From Eshraghiella sp045124255 (lineage in GTDB: Bacteria; Bacillota; Clostridia; Lachnospirales; Lachnospiraceae), in contig JBGVLM010000056.1 of NCBI GenBank assembly GCA_045124255.1, positions 1-52,154 on the forward strand: 52,154 nucleotides of DNA. The letters run 5' to 3'. The translations under genes and the position numbers were made by a program. Under the pieces are notes generated by a model, which searched no databases, had not been told where the DNA came from, and saw nothing but the letters and a program-made list of their open reading frames with translations. Position 1 is the first letter of the stretch. Each line of letters opens with the position of its first letter. Below, piece after piece: positions 9,016 to 17,073 of the stretch.

Positions 9016-9755
9016 ATTGCCATACCTCCATCCACACAAATTACCTGTCCGGTAATATATCGACTGTCATCACTTGCGAGAAATGACACAAGATTAGCAA
9101 CATCTTCAGGCTTACCGATTTCGCCAAACGGAATTCCTGCAAGTATTTTTTCCCTTGAAGCATCATTAATTGCGTCAGTCATTGCTGTTTCAATCATTCC
9201 CGGTGCAACTGCGTTTACGGTAATTTTTCTTCCTGCAAGCTCTCTGGCAAGTGATTTTGTCATACCAATTACTGCTGCCTTACTTGCTGCATAGTTAACC
9301 TGGCCTGCATTGCCCATAACTCCGACTACGCTGCTCATGTTAATAATATGTCCGTAACGCTGTTTTAACATTATTCTTGAAACCTCTCTCATCATATAGA
9401 AGGTTCCCTTCAGATTGACATTTATTACATCATCCAAATCCTGATTTTTGAGTTTCATCAAAAGATTGTCCCTTGTAATTCCGGCATTGTTAACAAGTAC
9501 ATCTATTCTGCCGTTTCCAAATTCCAACGCCTTTTTAACAAGCATTTCGCAATCCTCTGAAGCACTGATGTCTGCCTGAACCATAAGCACATTCGCACCC
9601 TGTGCTTCACAAAGTTTCATTGTCTCAGTTGCTGCCTCGGAACCGCTCTGATAATTAAAAACGATATCCATTCCGTCAGCAGCAAGCTTTACACATACAG
9701 CCCTTCCGATTCCTCTGCTTCCGCCTGTAACAAGCGCAATTTTTCTGTCACCCAT
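9012..9755 (-). CDS. fabG: 3-oxoacyl-ACP reductase
   Basis: NADPH-dependent reductase of the elongation cycle, 247 residues, classical short-chain dehydrogenase. The nucleotide-binding GGSRGIG is at about 11-17, NNAG at about 89-92, catalytic Ser at about 141-142 and Tyr155/Lys159 in NYAASKA. The C-terminus ITGQVICVDGGMAI is typical of FabG. It starts three bases after the fabK stop and overlaps fabF by four bases, so it lies within one transcript. Confidence 0.96.
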   Translation of the reverse strand: MGDRKIALVTGGSRGIGRAVCVKLAADGMDIVFNYQSGSEAATETMKLCEAQGANVLMVQADISASEDCEMLVKKALEFGNGRIDVLVNNAGITRDNLLMKLKNQDLDDVINVNLKGTFYMMREVSRIMLKQRYGHIINMSSVVGVMGNAGQVNYAASKAAVIGMTKSLARELAGRKITVNAVAPGMIETAMTDAINDASREKILAGIPFGEIGKPEDVANLVSFLASDDSRYITGQVICVDGGMAI

Positions 9756-9758
9756 ATA

Positions 9759-10688
9759 TTACTCCTGACCGAGTTTTTTAATAACGGCCTCATAGCCATT
9801 ATATAAATCCTCAAAAATTTCTTTTATAGGACGGATTGAGTTAATCTGTCCTACTACCTGCCCTGCCATAAGCGAACCATTCTTAACATCACCATCAAAT
9901 ACAGCCTTGCGGAGTGAACCAAGCGTAAACTTCTCAAGCTCCATTTTATCTGCACCGGCTTTTTCTGCCTTAATGTATTCTCTGGACATTGAATTTTTTA
10001 TAATTCTTACAGGTACTCCCGCAATTCTTCCGGTAACGGTTGTTCCGTTATCTCCGGCCTTAAGAACCGCCTGTTTATAATTCTCATGAATAGGACATTC
10101 CTCTGAAGCAAGGAGGCAGGTTCCAAGCTGAACACCCACTGCACCAAGTGCAAAGGCTGCTGCAAGCTGTCTTCCGTCAGCAATTCCTCCCGCAGCAATT
10201 ACAGGAATTGAAACTGCGTCAACTACCTGTGGCACAAGTGCCATTGTTGTCATGTCGCCGACATGTCCACCGCTTTCGGTTCCTTCTGCGATTACGGCAT
10301 CTGCACCTCTCTGCTCAACTCTTTTGGCAACTGCCGTGCTGGCAACTACAGGAATTACAAACATTCCGTTGTCCTTCCATGCCTTCATGTATTTCTCCGG
10401 ATTTCCGGCACCGGTTGTTACAACCTTAATATTTTCTTCAATTAAAAGCTGTGCCATCTCAGGTGCCTGCGGATTCATCAGCATAATATTTACACCGAAT
10501 ATACCGTCCGTAAGTTCCTTACATCTGTGAATATTTTCACGAAGTGTATCTACATCCATTCCGCCGGCCCCGATAAGTCCAAGACCGCCTGCATTTGTGA
10601 CTGCCGCTGCAAATTCACCTGTTGCGATATTTGCCATACCGCCCTGAATAAATGGATATTTAATTCCAAGCATTTCATTTAATCTCAT
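9759..10688 (-). CDS. fabK: Enoyl-ACP reductase II, FMN-dependent
   Basis: Reduces enoyl-ACP, the last step of each elongation round. From the ATG at 10688 (AAGGAG ahead) it has 309 residues and begins MRLNEMLGIKYPFIQGGMA. It is a nitronate-monooxygenase-like TIM barrel with glycine-rich FMN-binding segments and the conserved GTESGGHVGD containing the putative catalytic His. The related nitronate monooxygenases share the fold, but the position between fabH and fabG settles the role. No FabI or FabL is seen in this window. Confidence 0.92.
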   Translation of the reverse strand: MRLNEMLGIKYPFIQGGMANIATGEFAAAVTNAGGLGLIGAGGMDVDTLRENIHRCKELTDGIFGVNIMLMNPQAPEMAQLLIEENIKVVTTGAGNPEKYMKAWKDNGMFVIPVVASTAVAKRVEQRGADAVIAEGTESGGHVGDMTTMALVPQVVDAVSIPVIAAGGIADGRQLAAAFALGAVGVQLGTCLLASEECPIHENYKQAVLKAGDNGTTVTGRIAGVPVRIIKNSMSREYIKAEKAGADKMELEKFTLGSLRKAVFDGDVKNGSLMAGQVVGQINSIRPIKEIFEDLYNGYEAVIKKLGQE

Positions 10689-10698
10689 AGCATTCTCC

Positions 10699-11646
10699 TT
10701 ATAACTCAAACAGCGCACCGCTCCAAGTAAAGCCGGCACCAAAACTGATGCAGATTACTTTCATTCCTTCTTTGAGCTTTTTAAGCTCAAACATCTCGTC
10801 CATTGCAATAGGAATACTTGCTGCAGATGTGTTTCCGTAATGTTCAATATTCATATAGAATTTGTCCCTGTGGTCAGGGTATTTCTTACGGATATGTTCT
10901 ATAATTCTGGCATTTGCCTGATGGCAGATTACATAATCCACATCATCCATCGTAACACCTGCCTGCTCCATTACATGAACCATGCTTTCGCTAAGTGCCT
11001 GAACCGCAAAGCGGAAAACCTTATTGCCATCCATGTGAAGGTAGGACTCCTCCTGACCTATGCCTTTACAGAACAATGTTTCCTGGTCGCCTGAAGACCA
11101 GCTCTTCTGTACATAAAGCTTATCACTTAATTCCAGGATTGCCGCACCTGCACCATCACCGAAAATAACGCAGGACGAACGGTCGGTATAATCCATAATT
11201 CTTGACAGCTGCTCACTTCCTATCAGAAGAGCATATTTTTTCTCTCCTGTTATCAGAAGTCCGCGGCATACATCCAGTCCGTACAAAAAGCCCGAACATG
11301 CTGCACTTATGTCAAAAGAAATAACCTCATTAGGAAGCTCCAGTTCCTTCTGTACCATACATGCTGCTGACGGAAAAGCATAATCCGGAGTAGTTGTAGC
11401 TACTACAAGTATGCCGATTTCCTCTTTTGTGATTCCATATTCTTTTATCGCTTTTGCCAGTGCGTCATTCGCAGCTTCTACAGCAAGGCTTACACAGCTC
11501 TCCTCCTCGCACACATGTCTCTGTCCGATTCCGGTTCTGCTTCTGATCCATTCATCACTTGTATCAACGAAAGTACTCATCTCGTCATTACTCATGACCT
11601 TTCTCGGAAGTGCCCTGCCGGTTGCTAAAATATGTATTCCCTTCAA
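10699..11646 (-). CDS. fabH: 3-oxoacyl-ACP synthase III
   Basis: Starts fatty-acid chains by condensing acyl-CoA with malonyl-ACP. It has 315 residues, with catalytic Cys117 in SAACSGF, His in ICHQANARI and Asn in YGNTSAAS. The reading frame starts with TTG at 11646 (giving MKGIHILATGRALP). An AGAGG site lies six to seven bases upstream and no better ATG exists nearby, so a TTG start is likely. Second gene of the operon, after acpP. Confidence 0.95.
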   Translation of the reverse strand: MKGIHILATGRALPRKVMSNDEMSTFVDTSDEWIRSRTGIGQRHVCEEESCVSLAVEAANDALAKAIKEYGITKEEIGILVVATTTPDYAFPSAACMVQKELELPNEVISFDISAACSGFLYGLDVCRGLLITGEKKYALLIGSEQLSRIMDYTDRSSCVIFGDGAGAAILELSDKLYVQKSWSSGDQETLFCKGIGQEESYLHMDGNKVFRFAVQALSESMVHVMEQAGVTMDDVDYVICHQANARIIEHIRKKYPDHRDKFYMNIEHYGNTSAASIPIAMDEMFELKKLKEGMKVICISFGAGFTWSGALFEL

Positions 11647-11679
11647 TTTGAACCTCTTTCCAAATTATGTATATTTTAA

Positions 11680-11910
11680 TTATGCAGCAATGCTGTCAAT
11701 GTAATTTACGATATCATTAACTGTTTCGAAGGTTGAAACCTTTTCTTCTTCAATTGAAATGCCAAATGCTTCTTCCAATGACATAACAACCTCTACAGCG
11801 TCAAGAGAATCCATTCCTAAATCCTCTGCAAGTCTTGCTTCAGGTGTAACCTCGCTCTCATTACAATTAATTGTCTCAACAAAAACTTCTTTAACCTTAT
11901 CGAAAGTCAT
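11680..11910 (-). CDS. acpP: Acyl carrier protein
   Basis: A 76-residue acidic helical protein carrying growing acyl chains on phosphopantetheine attached to Ser in LGMDSLDAVE. It is the first gene of the fab operon, with a very strong AGGAGG site, a sigma-A promoter and an AT-rich dyad upstream. The order acpP-fabH-fabK-fabG-fabF-fabZ omits fabD, which usually lies between fabK and fabG in Bacillota clusters. Confidence 0.96.
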   Translation of the reverse strand: MTFDKVKEVFVETINCNESEVTPEARLAEDLGMDSLDAVEVVMSLEEAFGISIEEEKVSTFETVNDIVNYIDSIAA

Positions 11911-11943
11911 TATTGTTTCCTCCTGTTTTAAAATAATTTAGTT

Positions 11944-11965
11944 AAATATTTTTAGATAAATATTT
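11944..11965. promoter_or_regulatory. Candidate operator: repeated AAATATTT dyad upstream of acpP
   Basis: Two copies of the self-complementary octamer AAATATTT (11944-11951 and 11958-11965) are spaced 14 bp start to start, just downstream of the -10 of the acpP promoter. The site could be the target of the operon's own MarR protein. It does not match the published FabT box closely, and AT-rich leaders give chance dyads, so confidence is modest. Confidence 0.35.
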
Positions 11966-11972
11966 TAAAGTA

Positions 11973-12000
11973 ATTCTACCATATATTTCCGGTTTGTCAA
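11973..12000 (-). promoter_or_regulatory. Sigma-A promoter of the fab operon
   Basis: Minus-strand TTGACA (11995-12000) and TAGAAT (11973-11978) are separated by 16 bp and lie about 60 bp upstream of acpP. This is the only strong promoter seen for the seven-gene set. Confidence 0.75.
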
Positions 12001-12029
12001 TACAAATGTTAAAAGTTAATATTGTCTGC

Positions 12030-12084
12030 AAAAAAATATTCCCTTACAAGCAGATGTTCTCACACGCTTAAAGGGAATATTTTT
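12030..12084 (-). terminator. Terminator after the ftsEX-ctp-nuclease operon
   Basis: A 14-bp perfect stem, AAAAATATTCCCTT (12032-12045) with AAGGGAATATTTTT (12071-12084), has an inner AAGC/GCTT pairing. In the minus direction it ends in a T run. It lies 19 bp past the stop of the nuclease-like gene. Confidence 0.8.
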
Positions 12085-12102
12085 AGATTAAACATTATTT
12101 TT

Positions 12103-12765
12103 TTAATTTTTTCTTTTCTTCCGTACTGCTTTTTTTATCGCCCTTACCTTTGAAATCCGCTTTGGCTTCCTCCGGTAATTCGCAATTGTTTCTGCAATCG
12201 TACTGTAATCCCTTTCAAAAAGCTCCTCGCACATCTGAATGCGGAGGGTTTCCTCAGGAACTCTGTCAAGCAGCAGTTCAACTATAAAATCCTTACTTTT
12301 ATTGGCATATTTCGGAAGGGAATTGAGCTCCTGAATATGCGCTAATTCAGGCCGCCACATAATTGACATTTTATTTTTCCAATTCATGCCGGGATTAAAA
12401 GAAGGCTTACGAAGCTCGTAGAAATCAAGCCCCTCCTCCGTCTGCTCCACAGTGATAATTCCCCACCAGTCGGGAACATGCTCCTTAATATGTATTGCAT
12501 GGCTTGTACCTGCTACAACATAATTATAATCAAAATACCGGTTGTAATCCTTTACCTGCCGCGCAAGTCTTGCATAGGTGTCCGCGTCGCTTTTTATTTC
12601 TATTCCATAAATGGAATCCTTCGTAATCATGACAGCGTCCGCCCTTGACCGGCCCATTGTTTTCTCCTCCAGAATGCGGACTCTGCCGAAACCGCATTCC
12701 AGAAATTCAAACAACTCTTCTCTTATATCTTTATCTTTTAAAATATTATTTGCTAAGGTATTCAA
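12103..12765 (-). CDS. sce7726-like protein, putative PD-(D/E)XK nuclease
   Basis: A 220-residue protein. The N-terminal half resembles the sce7726 family: DIREELFEFLECGFG, then RADAVMI, then GIEIKSDADT and a Q..DYNRYFDYNYVVAG segment. The spacing Asp (RAD)-x(n)-Glu-x-Lys (EIK) fits a PD-(D/E)XK nuclease core. The C-terminus is very basic (RRKPKRISKVRAIKKAVRKKRKN, 23 residues ending the protein) and could bind nucleic acid. The start is TTG at 12765, with AGAGG six bases before it inside ctp; the two genes overlap by 20 bases. The function is unknown; a nuclease activity is inference from motifs. Confidence 0.75.
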   Translation of the reverse strand: MNTLANNILKDKDIREELFEFLECGFGRVRILEEKTMGRSRADAVMITKDSIYGIEIKSDADTYARLARQVKDYNRYFDYNYVVAGTSHAIHIKEHVPDWWGIITVEQTEEGLDFYELRKPSFNPGMNWKNKMSIMWRPELAHIQELNSLPKYANKSKDFIVELLLDRVPEETLRIQMCEELFERDYSTIAETIANYRRKPKRISKVRAIKKAVRKKRKN

Positions 12766-13960
12766 TTGCCGCCTCTAACTGTGTATCTTTTTCATTCTCA
12801 AGGTAAGCATCCACATCAAGCTCTACAACCGTATCAGGTGTAATTCCGATTCCATGAATGTTGTTTCCTAACGGAGTATAATAATCCTCAACTGTTAATT
12901 TGAACGCCGAACCATCCTGCAAAGGAATAATTGACTGAACAATTCCCTTACCAAAGGACTGTGTTCCCATTATATGCGCCAGTTCATAATCCTGCAGTGC
13001 TCCTGCAAAAATCTCTGACGCACTTGCACTGTTTCCGTTTATAAGAACAACCGTAGGAACATCAACCACAGGTTCCTTTTTTGCCTTATAATCAACACGG
13101 TTGCCTTCCTTATCCTTGGTATATACTATCAAATCGCCTTTATCAATAAAATTATCAAGAATATCGTTAACAGCGTCAAGTCTTCCTCCCGGATTATCCC
13201 TGACATCCATAATAAGTGATTTCATTCCCCGGCTGTTAAGGTCCTCAATCGCATCCTCCACCTGACTCACAGTTATTGCGTCAAACTGTGAAATTCTGAT
13301 ATAACCGATATTATTCTCAAGCATTTCATATTCCACGGTAACAATATCTATCTTACGGCGTTCAACCTCCAAATCGAAAATCTCGCCGTCCCTGTTGATT
13401 GTAATTGTAACGGAAGTACCCTCCGCACCCTTGATTTCTTTAACAACAAGGTCCAAATCAACATTGCAGATATCCTCGCCTTCAACTGCGACTATCAAAT
13501 CACCTGCCCTGATTCCTGCCTCCGCTCCCGGTGCATTCTCATACGGCTGGACAACCTTTACATAACCTGTATCAACATCCTGCTGAACCACAACTCCGAT
13601 TCCGTAATAGGTTCCTGATGAAGATTCCATTAATTCCTTATATTCCTCTTCCGTATAATATGCTGAATAAGGGTCGCCAAGGCTTGACATTACTGCGTCA
13701 TAAATAGCGTTTGCCATTTCCTCTTCATCATATTCATACAGATAGTATTTATCAATGTAATAAATGAGGCTGTTTGCCTTTTTGACAACATCATCTCCGA
13801 TTACCAGCTCCTGTGTTGAACCTGACTTAAATTTAACCAGAAGTAATGACACAATAATTCCCGTTACCATTACGGCAATCACAAGAATCACACCTCCGCC
13901 AATCAGTAAACCGTTACGAAGTCCTCTTTTATATTGTTTTCTCTGTTCTTCCTGCTCCAT
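12746..13960 (-). CDS. S41-family C-terminal processing peptidase (CtpA/CtpB-like)
   Basis: Membrane-anchored serine protease of the cell envelope, 404 residues. One transmembrane segment lies at about 18-42. A PDZ domain follows at about 118-200 (GIGVVVQQD, AGIRAGDLIVAVEGEDI), then the S41 catalytic domain with Ser313 in SASASEIFAG and Lys338 in GTQSFGKGIVQ, the usual 25 residues apart. It follows the M23 protein gene, matching the common ftsE-ftsX-M23-ctp order in Clostridia. Such proteases often process cell-separation or sporulation proteins; the target here is unknown. AAGGAG precedes the ATG. Confidence 0.93.
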   Translation of the reverse strand: MEQEEQRKQYKRGLRNGLLIGGGVILVIAVMVTGIIVSLLLVKFKSGSTQELVIGDDVVKKANSLIYYIDKYYLYEYDEEEMANAIYDAVMSSLGDPYSAYYTEEEYKELMESSSGTYYGIGVVVQQDVDTGYVKVVQPYENAPGAEAGIRAGDLIVAVEGEDICNVDLDLVVKEIKGAEGTSVTITINRDGEIFDLEVERRKIDIVTVEYEMLENNIGYIRISQFDAITVSQVEDAIEDLNSRGMKSLIMDVRDNPGGRLDAVNDILDNFIDKGDLIVYTKDKEGNRVDYKAKKEPVVDVPTVVLINGNSASASEIFAGALQDYELAHIMGTQSFGKGIVQSIIPLQDGSAFKLTVEDYYTPLGNNIHGIGITPDTVVELDVDAYLENEKDTQLEAAIEYLSK

Positions 13961-13988
13961 TATACTGCTCCTTATCCTTGCAAAATTT

Positions 13989-14011
13989 CCCCCTAAGCAT
14001 TGCCCAGGGGG
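13989..14011 (-). terminator. Intercistronic hairpin between M23 gene and ctp
   Basis: CCCCCT (13989-13994) pairs with AGGGGG (14006-14011) across an 11-base loop. In the minus direction it is followed by AAATTTT. The poor T run suggests a weak terminator or an RNA-stabilising hairpin that lowers ctp expression relative to the upstream genes. Confidence 0.45.
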
Positions 14012-14048
14012 ATAAAATTATAAATTATTCTATTATTATATACTAAAA

Positions 14049-15380
14049 TTATGACGGAAATGTGAGGTAGTCCCTAGGATTTACAGATTCACCCTGAATA
14101 AACAGAGAGAAATGCAAATGAGGTCCCGTTGAATTTCCTGTACTTCCTACATAGGCAATAACCTGTCCCGGCTGTACAACATCACCAACCTTAACTGCAA
14201 GTGATGAACAGTGTGCATATAAGGTTACAACACCTGCACCATGACTAATCTGAACACAGTTGCCATAGCCCCAATAGTACTCTGACAGAATAACCGTTCC
14301 GCCGTATGCAGCCACAATCGGTTTACCATTAACACCATAGCCTGAAATATCCATTCCGTCATGCAGCTTAGGAACCTTATAAATCGGATGAATTCTCATT
14401 CCCCATTCAGAAGTAATCGTAGTATATCCCGGTAACGGCCATGTAAAACCACCGGATAACCCGATTGCCTCAAGTGTCTTCTGTGCGTCTGCACTGGCAT
14501 TACCGCCGGATTCCTGAGCCTTTCTCTGCTCCTCTTCCCACTGCTTCTTAAGTGCGTCATGAATCGCCTGCTGGTCCTTAAGCTCCTGCTCGGCAGCCGC
14601 CTTCTGTTCCTCAGTATATGCCTGCTGGTTCTCAAGAGTTACAAGTGTCTGCTGCTTACTCTCCAGAACAGTGTCAACCGACTTCTGTCTGTACGAAAGG
14701 TCAACCATTAAATCATCAAGAACCTTTTTCTCCTCTTCAAGAACCACCTTTTCATCATCAAGCTGCTTAATCTCAGTCTCCAGCCTTACAAGAAGTGTAT
14801 CTATGCTCTGTTTAGTTTCAATAAGCTTATCCAGCTGCTGTCTGTCATATGTTGTAATATTGGAAATATATTCGCTTCTACCTAATAAGTCAGACATATC
14901 CTCAGCAGAAAAAATCATATCAAGAAAGGTTTCATCACCGCACTCATACATGTACTGGATTCTGTGGCTCATTGCCTCATACTGCTCAACCTCTTTAGCC
15001 TGAGCCTCGTCCAGTTCAATCTGAGTATTGTTAATCTCAATCTGCTTGGCGTCTATCTCTTTCTGTTTATTGTCAATTTCGCTCTGCTTTGCCGTTATTT
15101 TGGCCTGACAGTCATTGACCTCTGCTGTTAAAGAAGCAAGCTTGTTATCAAGCTCAGTTATATATGACTGGGTATTGGATATATCAGAAGAAAGTGCCTC
15201 CAGTTCTTCCTTAAGTTTCTGAATCTCCTCTTCCTTCTTCGCAATATCCTCCTCAGCCTTGTCAATGTCCCCCTGCTCAACCGCAAGTACCGGACTATTT
15301 GCAGCTGTGCCGGACTGTGTTCCGACCAATGCAGCTAAGGCAACGGCAAAAAGAATTTTCTTAAAATGTTTTTTAATCAT
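14049..15380 (-). CDS. Murein hydrolase activator / M23 peptidase, EnvC- or PcsB-like
   Basis: A secreted cell-separation factor of 443 residues from the ATG at 15380 (MIKKHFKK, with GAGGGAG ahead; the frame opens eight codons earlier without a good site). A signal peptide covers about residues 1-28. A long Glu/Lys/Gln-rich coiled coil runs at about 35-260. A Gln/Ala-rich linker and a C-terminal LytM/M23 domain follow, with HDGMD and GPHLHFS supplying metal ligands. The coiled-coil plus LytM layout and the position after ftsEX match proteins gated by FtsEX. The zinc ligands look intact, so it may be an active endopeptidase rather than an EnvC-style activator. Confidence 0.92.
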   Translation of the reverse strand: MIKKHFKKILFAVALAALVGTQSGTAANSPVLAVEQGDIDKAEEDIAKKEEEIQKLKEELEALSSDISNTQSYITELDNKLASLTAEVNDCQAKITAKQSEIDNKQKEIDAKQIEINNTQIELDEAQAKEVEQYEAMSHRIQYMYECGDETFLDMIFSAEDMSDLLGRSEYISNITTYDRQQLDKLIETKQSIDTLLVRLETEIKQLDDEKVVLEEEKKVLDDLMVDLSYRQKSVDTVLESKQQTLVTLENQQAYTEEQKAAAEQELKDQQAIHDALKKQWEEEQRKAQESGGNASADAQKTLEAIGLSGGFTWPLPGYTTITSEWGMRIHPIYKVPKLHDGMDISGYGVNGKPIVAAYGGTVILSEYYWGYGNCVQISHGAGVVTLYAHCSSLAVKVGDVVQPGQVIAYVGSTGNSTGPHLHFSLFIQGESVNPRDYLTFPS

Positions 15381-15404
15381 TATTTCACTCCCTCGTAGTA
15401 TCAA

Positions 15405-16316
15405 CTATTTTTTCAAATGTTTACCAAGAGAAATTAAGCTTCCCAATAATCCTAATCCAACACCGAGAATGAGTGCAACAGGAACAAGCACCTGATACAG
15501 CGCCTCAACCGGCATAAATGTAAGTATCGTTGACAGGAACGAAAACTTTCCGAGAATAAAATTTACCAGATTGCCATAAGCAAAATACAGTATAACCAGT
15601 GGTATTGCCGCACCAAGGACACCCATGATAATACCCTGTACGATAAACGGTGCTCTGATAAACGAATTTCTTGCTCCCAGAAGTCTCATAATACTGATTT
15701 CTTCATTCCTTACCGTAATTCCGATTGAAATTGTATTATTAATCAGGAATAACGCAATTGCAAAAAGGATAGCCAGCATTGCCAGTGAAACCATTGCCAC
15801 AAGACTGCTGATTTCAGAAAGGCTGTCCGCAGTAACCTCAGAACTGTTAACTCTTCTTACGCCATCTATTTTGCTGATATATGATACCAAATCATGCTGC
15901 ATTTCCGCACTTTCAAAATATACCTCATACGAAGCGGAATATTTCAGCGGATTATCATTCTCATAACCCTCGGCAAGTTCCTCATATTCCTCACCGAAAT
16001 ATTTATCCTTATACTGTGCCCATGCTTCATCAGCAGAGGTAAAATGTACTGTCATTACCCCTTCATATTCACTGATTGAATTACCGATGGATTCAATTCT
16101 CTCATCCGATATATCCTCATCAAAGAATACCTTTACACAAAGGCTCTCAGACATTCTGTCCACCATATATGTCACATTTGCCGTAACGGAATAGCAGACA
16201 CCCAGAATAAAAATACACAGTGCCATCGTTGCAATTGACGCAAGGGAAAAAATACGATTTCTTCCTATACTCTTTAATCCCTGTAGGATGCAATAACCCA
16301 AAGACCTAAATTTCAT
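15405..16316 (-). CDS. ftsX: Cell-division ABC transporter permease FtsX
   Basis: A 303-residue membrane subunit. One transmembrane helix lies near residues 22-46, then an extracellular loop of about 130 residues, then three helices in the second half around the FtsX domain (RNEEISIMRLLGA). The layout is the four-helix FtsX form. It signals across the membrane to control peptidoglycan hydrolases such as the M23 protein encoded next. The ATG overlaps the end of ftsE by 11 bases. Confidence 0.95.
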   Translation of the reverse strand: MKFRSLGYCILQGLKSIGRNRIFSLASIATMALCIFILGVCYSVTANVTYMVDRMSESLCVKVFFDEDISDERIESIGNSISEYEGVMTVHFTSADEAWAQYKDKYFGEEYEELAEGYENDNPLKYSASYEVYFESAEMQHDLVSYISKIDGVRRVNSSEVTADSLSEISSLVAMVSLAMLAILFAIALFLINNTISIGITVRNEEISIMRLLGARNSFIRAPFIVQGIIMGVLGAAIPLVILYFAYGNLVNFILGKFSFLSTILTFMPVEALYQVLVPVALILGVGLGLLGSLISLGKHLKK

Positions 16317-16992
16317 AAACTGAACCGCCTTCCTCTACATCCGCAGAAACTTTTCCATCTGAAATTGTAATTGTACGCTTTCTCATTGCCCGCACAATAT
16401 CCATATTATGTGTAACCACCACTACAGTAGTGCCCTGTTCATTAGCACTTTCGAGCAGCTTCATAATCTCCCACGAATTCGCCTCATCCAGATTACCCGT
16501 AGGCTCGTCCGCCAAAAGAATCGCCGGCTGGTTAATCAGTGCTCTTGCAATCGCAACCCTCTGCTGCTCTCCACCGGAAAGCTGTTTCGGATTGGTCTTA
16601 TATTTATCCAAAAGCCCAACCATTGATAACATCGCCAGCACCTTTGAACGAATCTTAGCCGGAGGTGCTTCAATAGCCTTTTGGGCAAAAGCAATGTTCT
16701 CATAAACATTACGGTCATCAAACAAACGGAAATCCTGAAAAACAACACCGATATCCCTTCTTAAAAGAGGCACCTTGGATTTACGGATTTTCCCGATATT
16801 TTTATCATTAATTATTATTTTCCCCGAGGTAGGCTCAAGTTCCTTAAGCAAAAGCTTAATCAAGGTTGACTTACCGGAACCGCTTGTTCCTACAATGAAT
16901 ACAAATTCACCCTTCTGAATATGAAGATTAACATGATTCAGCGCAGGAACACCTGTGGAATATGTTTTACAAACATCTACTAATTCTATCAT
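16306..16992 (-). CDS. ftsE: Cell-division ATP-binding protein FtsE
   Basis: ATPase partner of FtsX at the division site. From the ATG at 16992 it has 228 residues and begins MIELVDVCKTYSTG. It carries Walker A GTSGSGKST, Q-loop VFQDFRLF, signature LSGGEQQRV, Walker B ILLADEPTGNLD and switch His in VVTHN. The frame extends 19 codons upstream, but AAAGGA lies about nine bases before 16992 and the homologous proteins start here. Confidence 0.95.
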   Translation of the reverse strand: MIELVDVCKTYSTGVPALNHVNLHIQKGEFVFIVGTSGSGKSTLIKLLLKELEPTSGKIIINDKNIGKIRKSKVPLLRRDIGVVFQDFRLFDDRNVYENIAFAQKAIEAPPAKIRSKVLAMLSMVGLLDKYKTNPKQLSGGEQQRVAIARALINQPAILLADEPTGNLDEANSWEIMKLLESANEQGTTVVVVTHNMDIVRAMRKRTITISDGKVSADVEEGGSVYEI

Positions 16993-17073
16993 GGTATTTG
17001 TCCTTTCAAAAGACATTGCAGCTTTTGTGCAAAGTCCATCTAATTTCATGGACTATTATAAACATTCTGCCCA

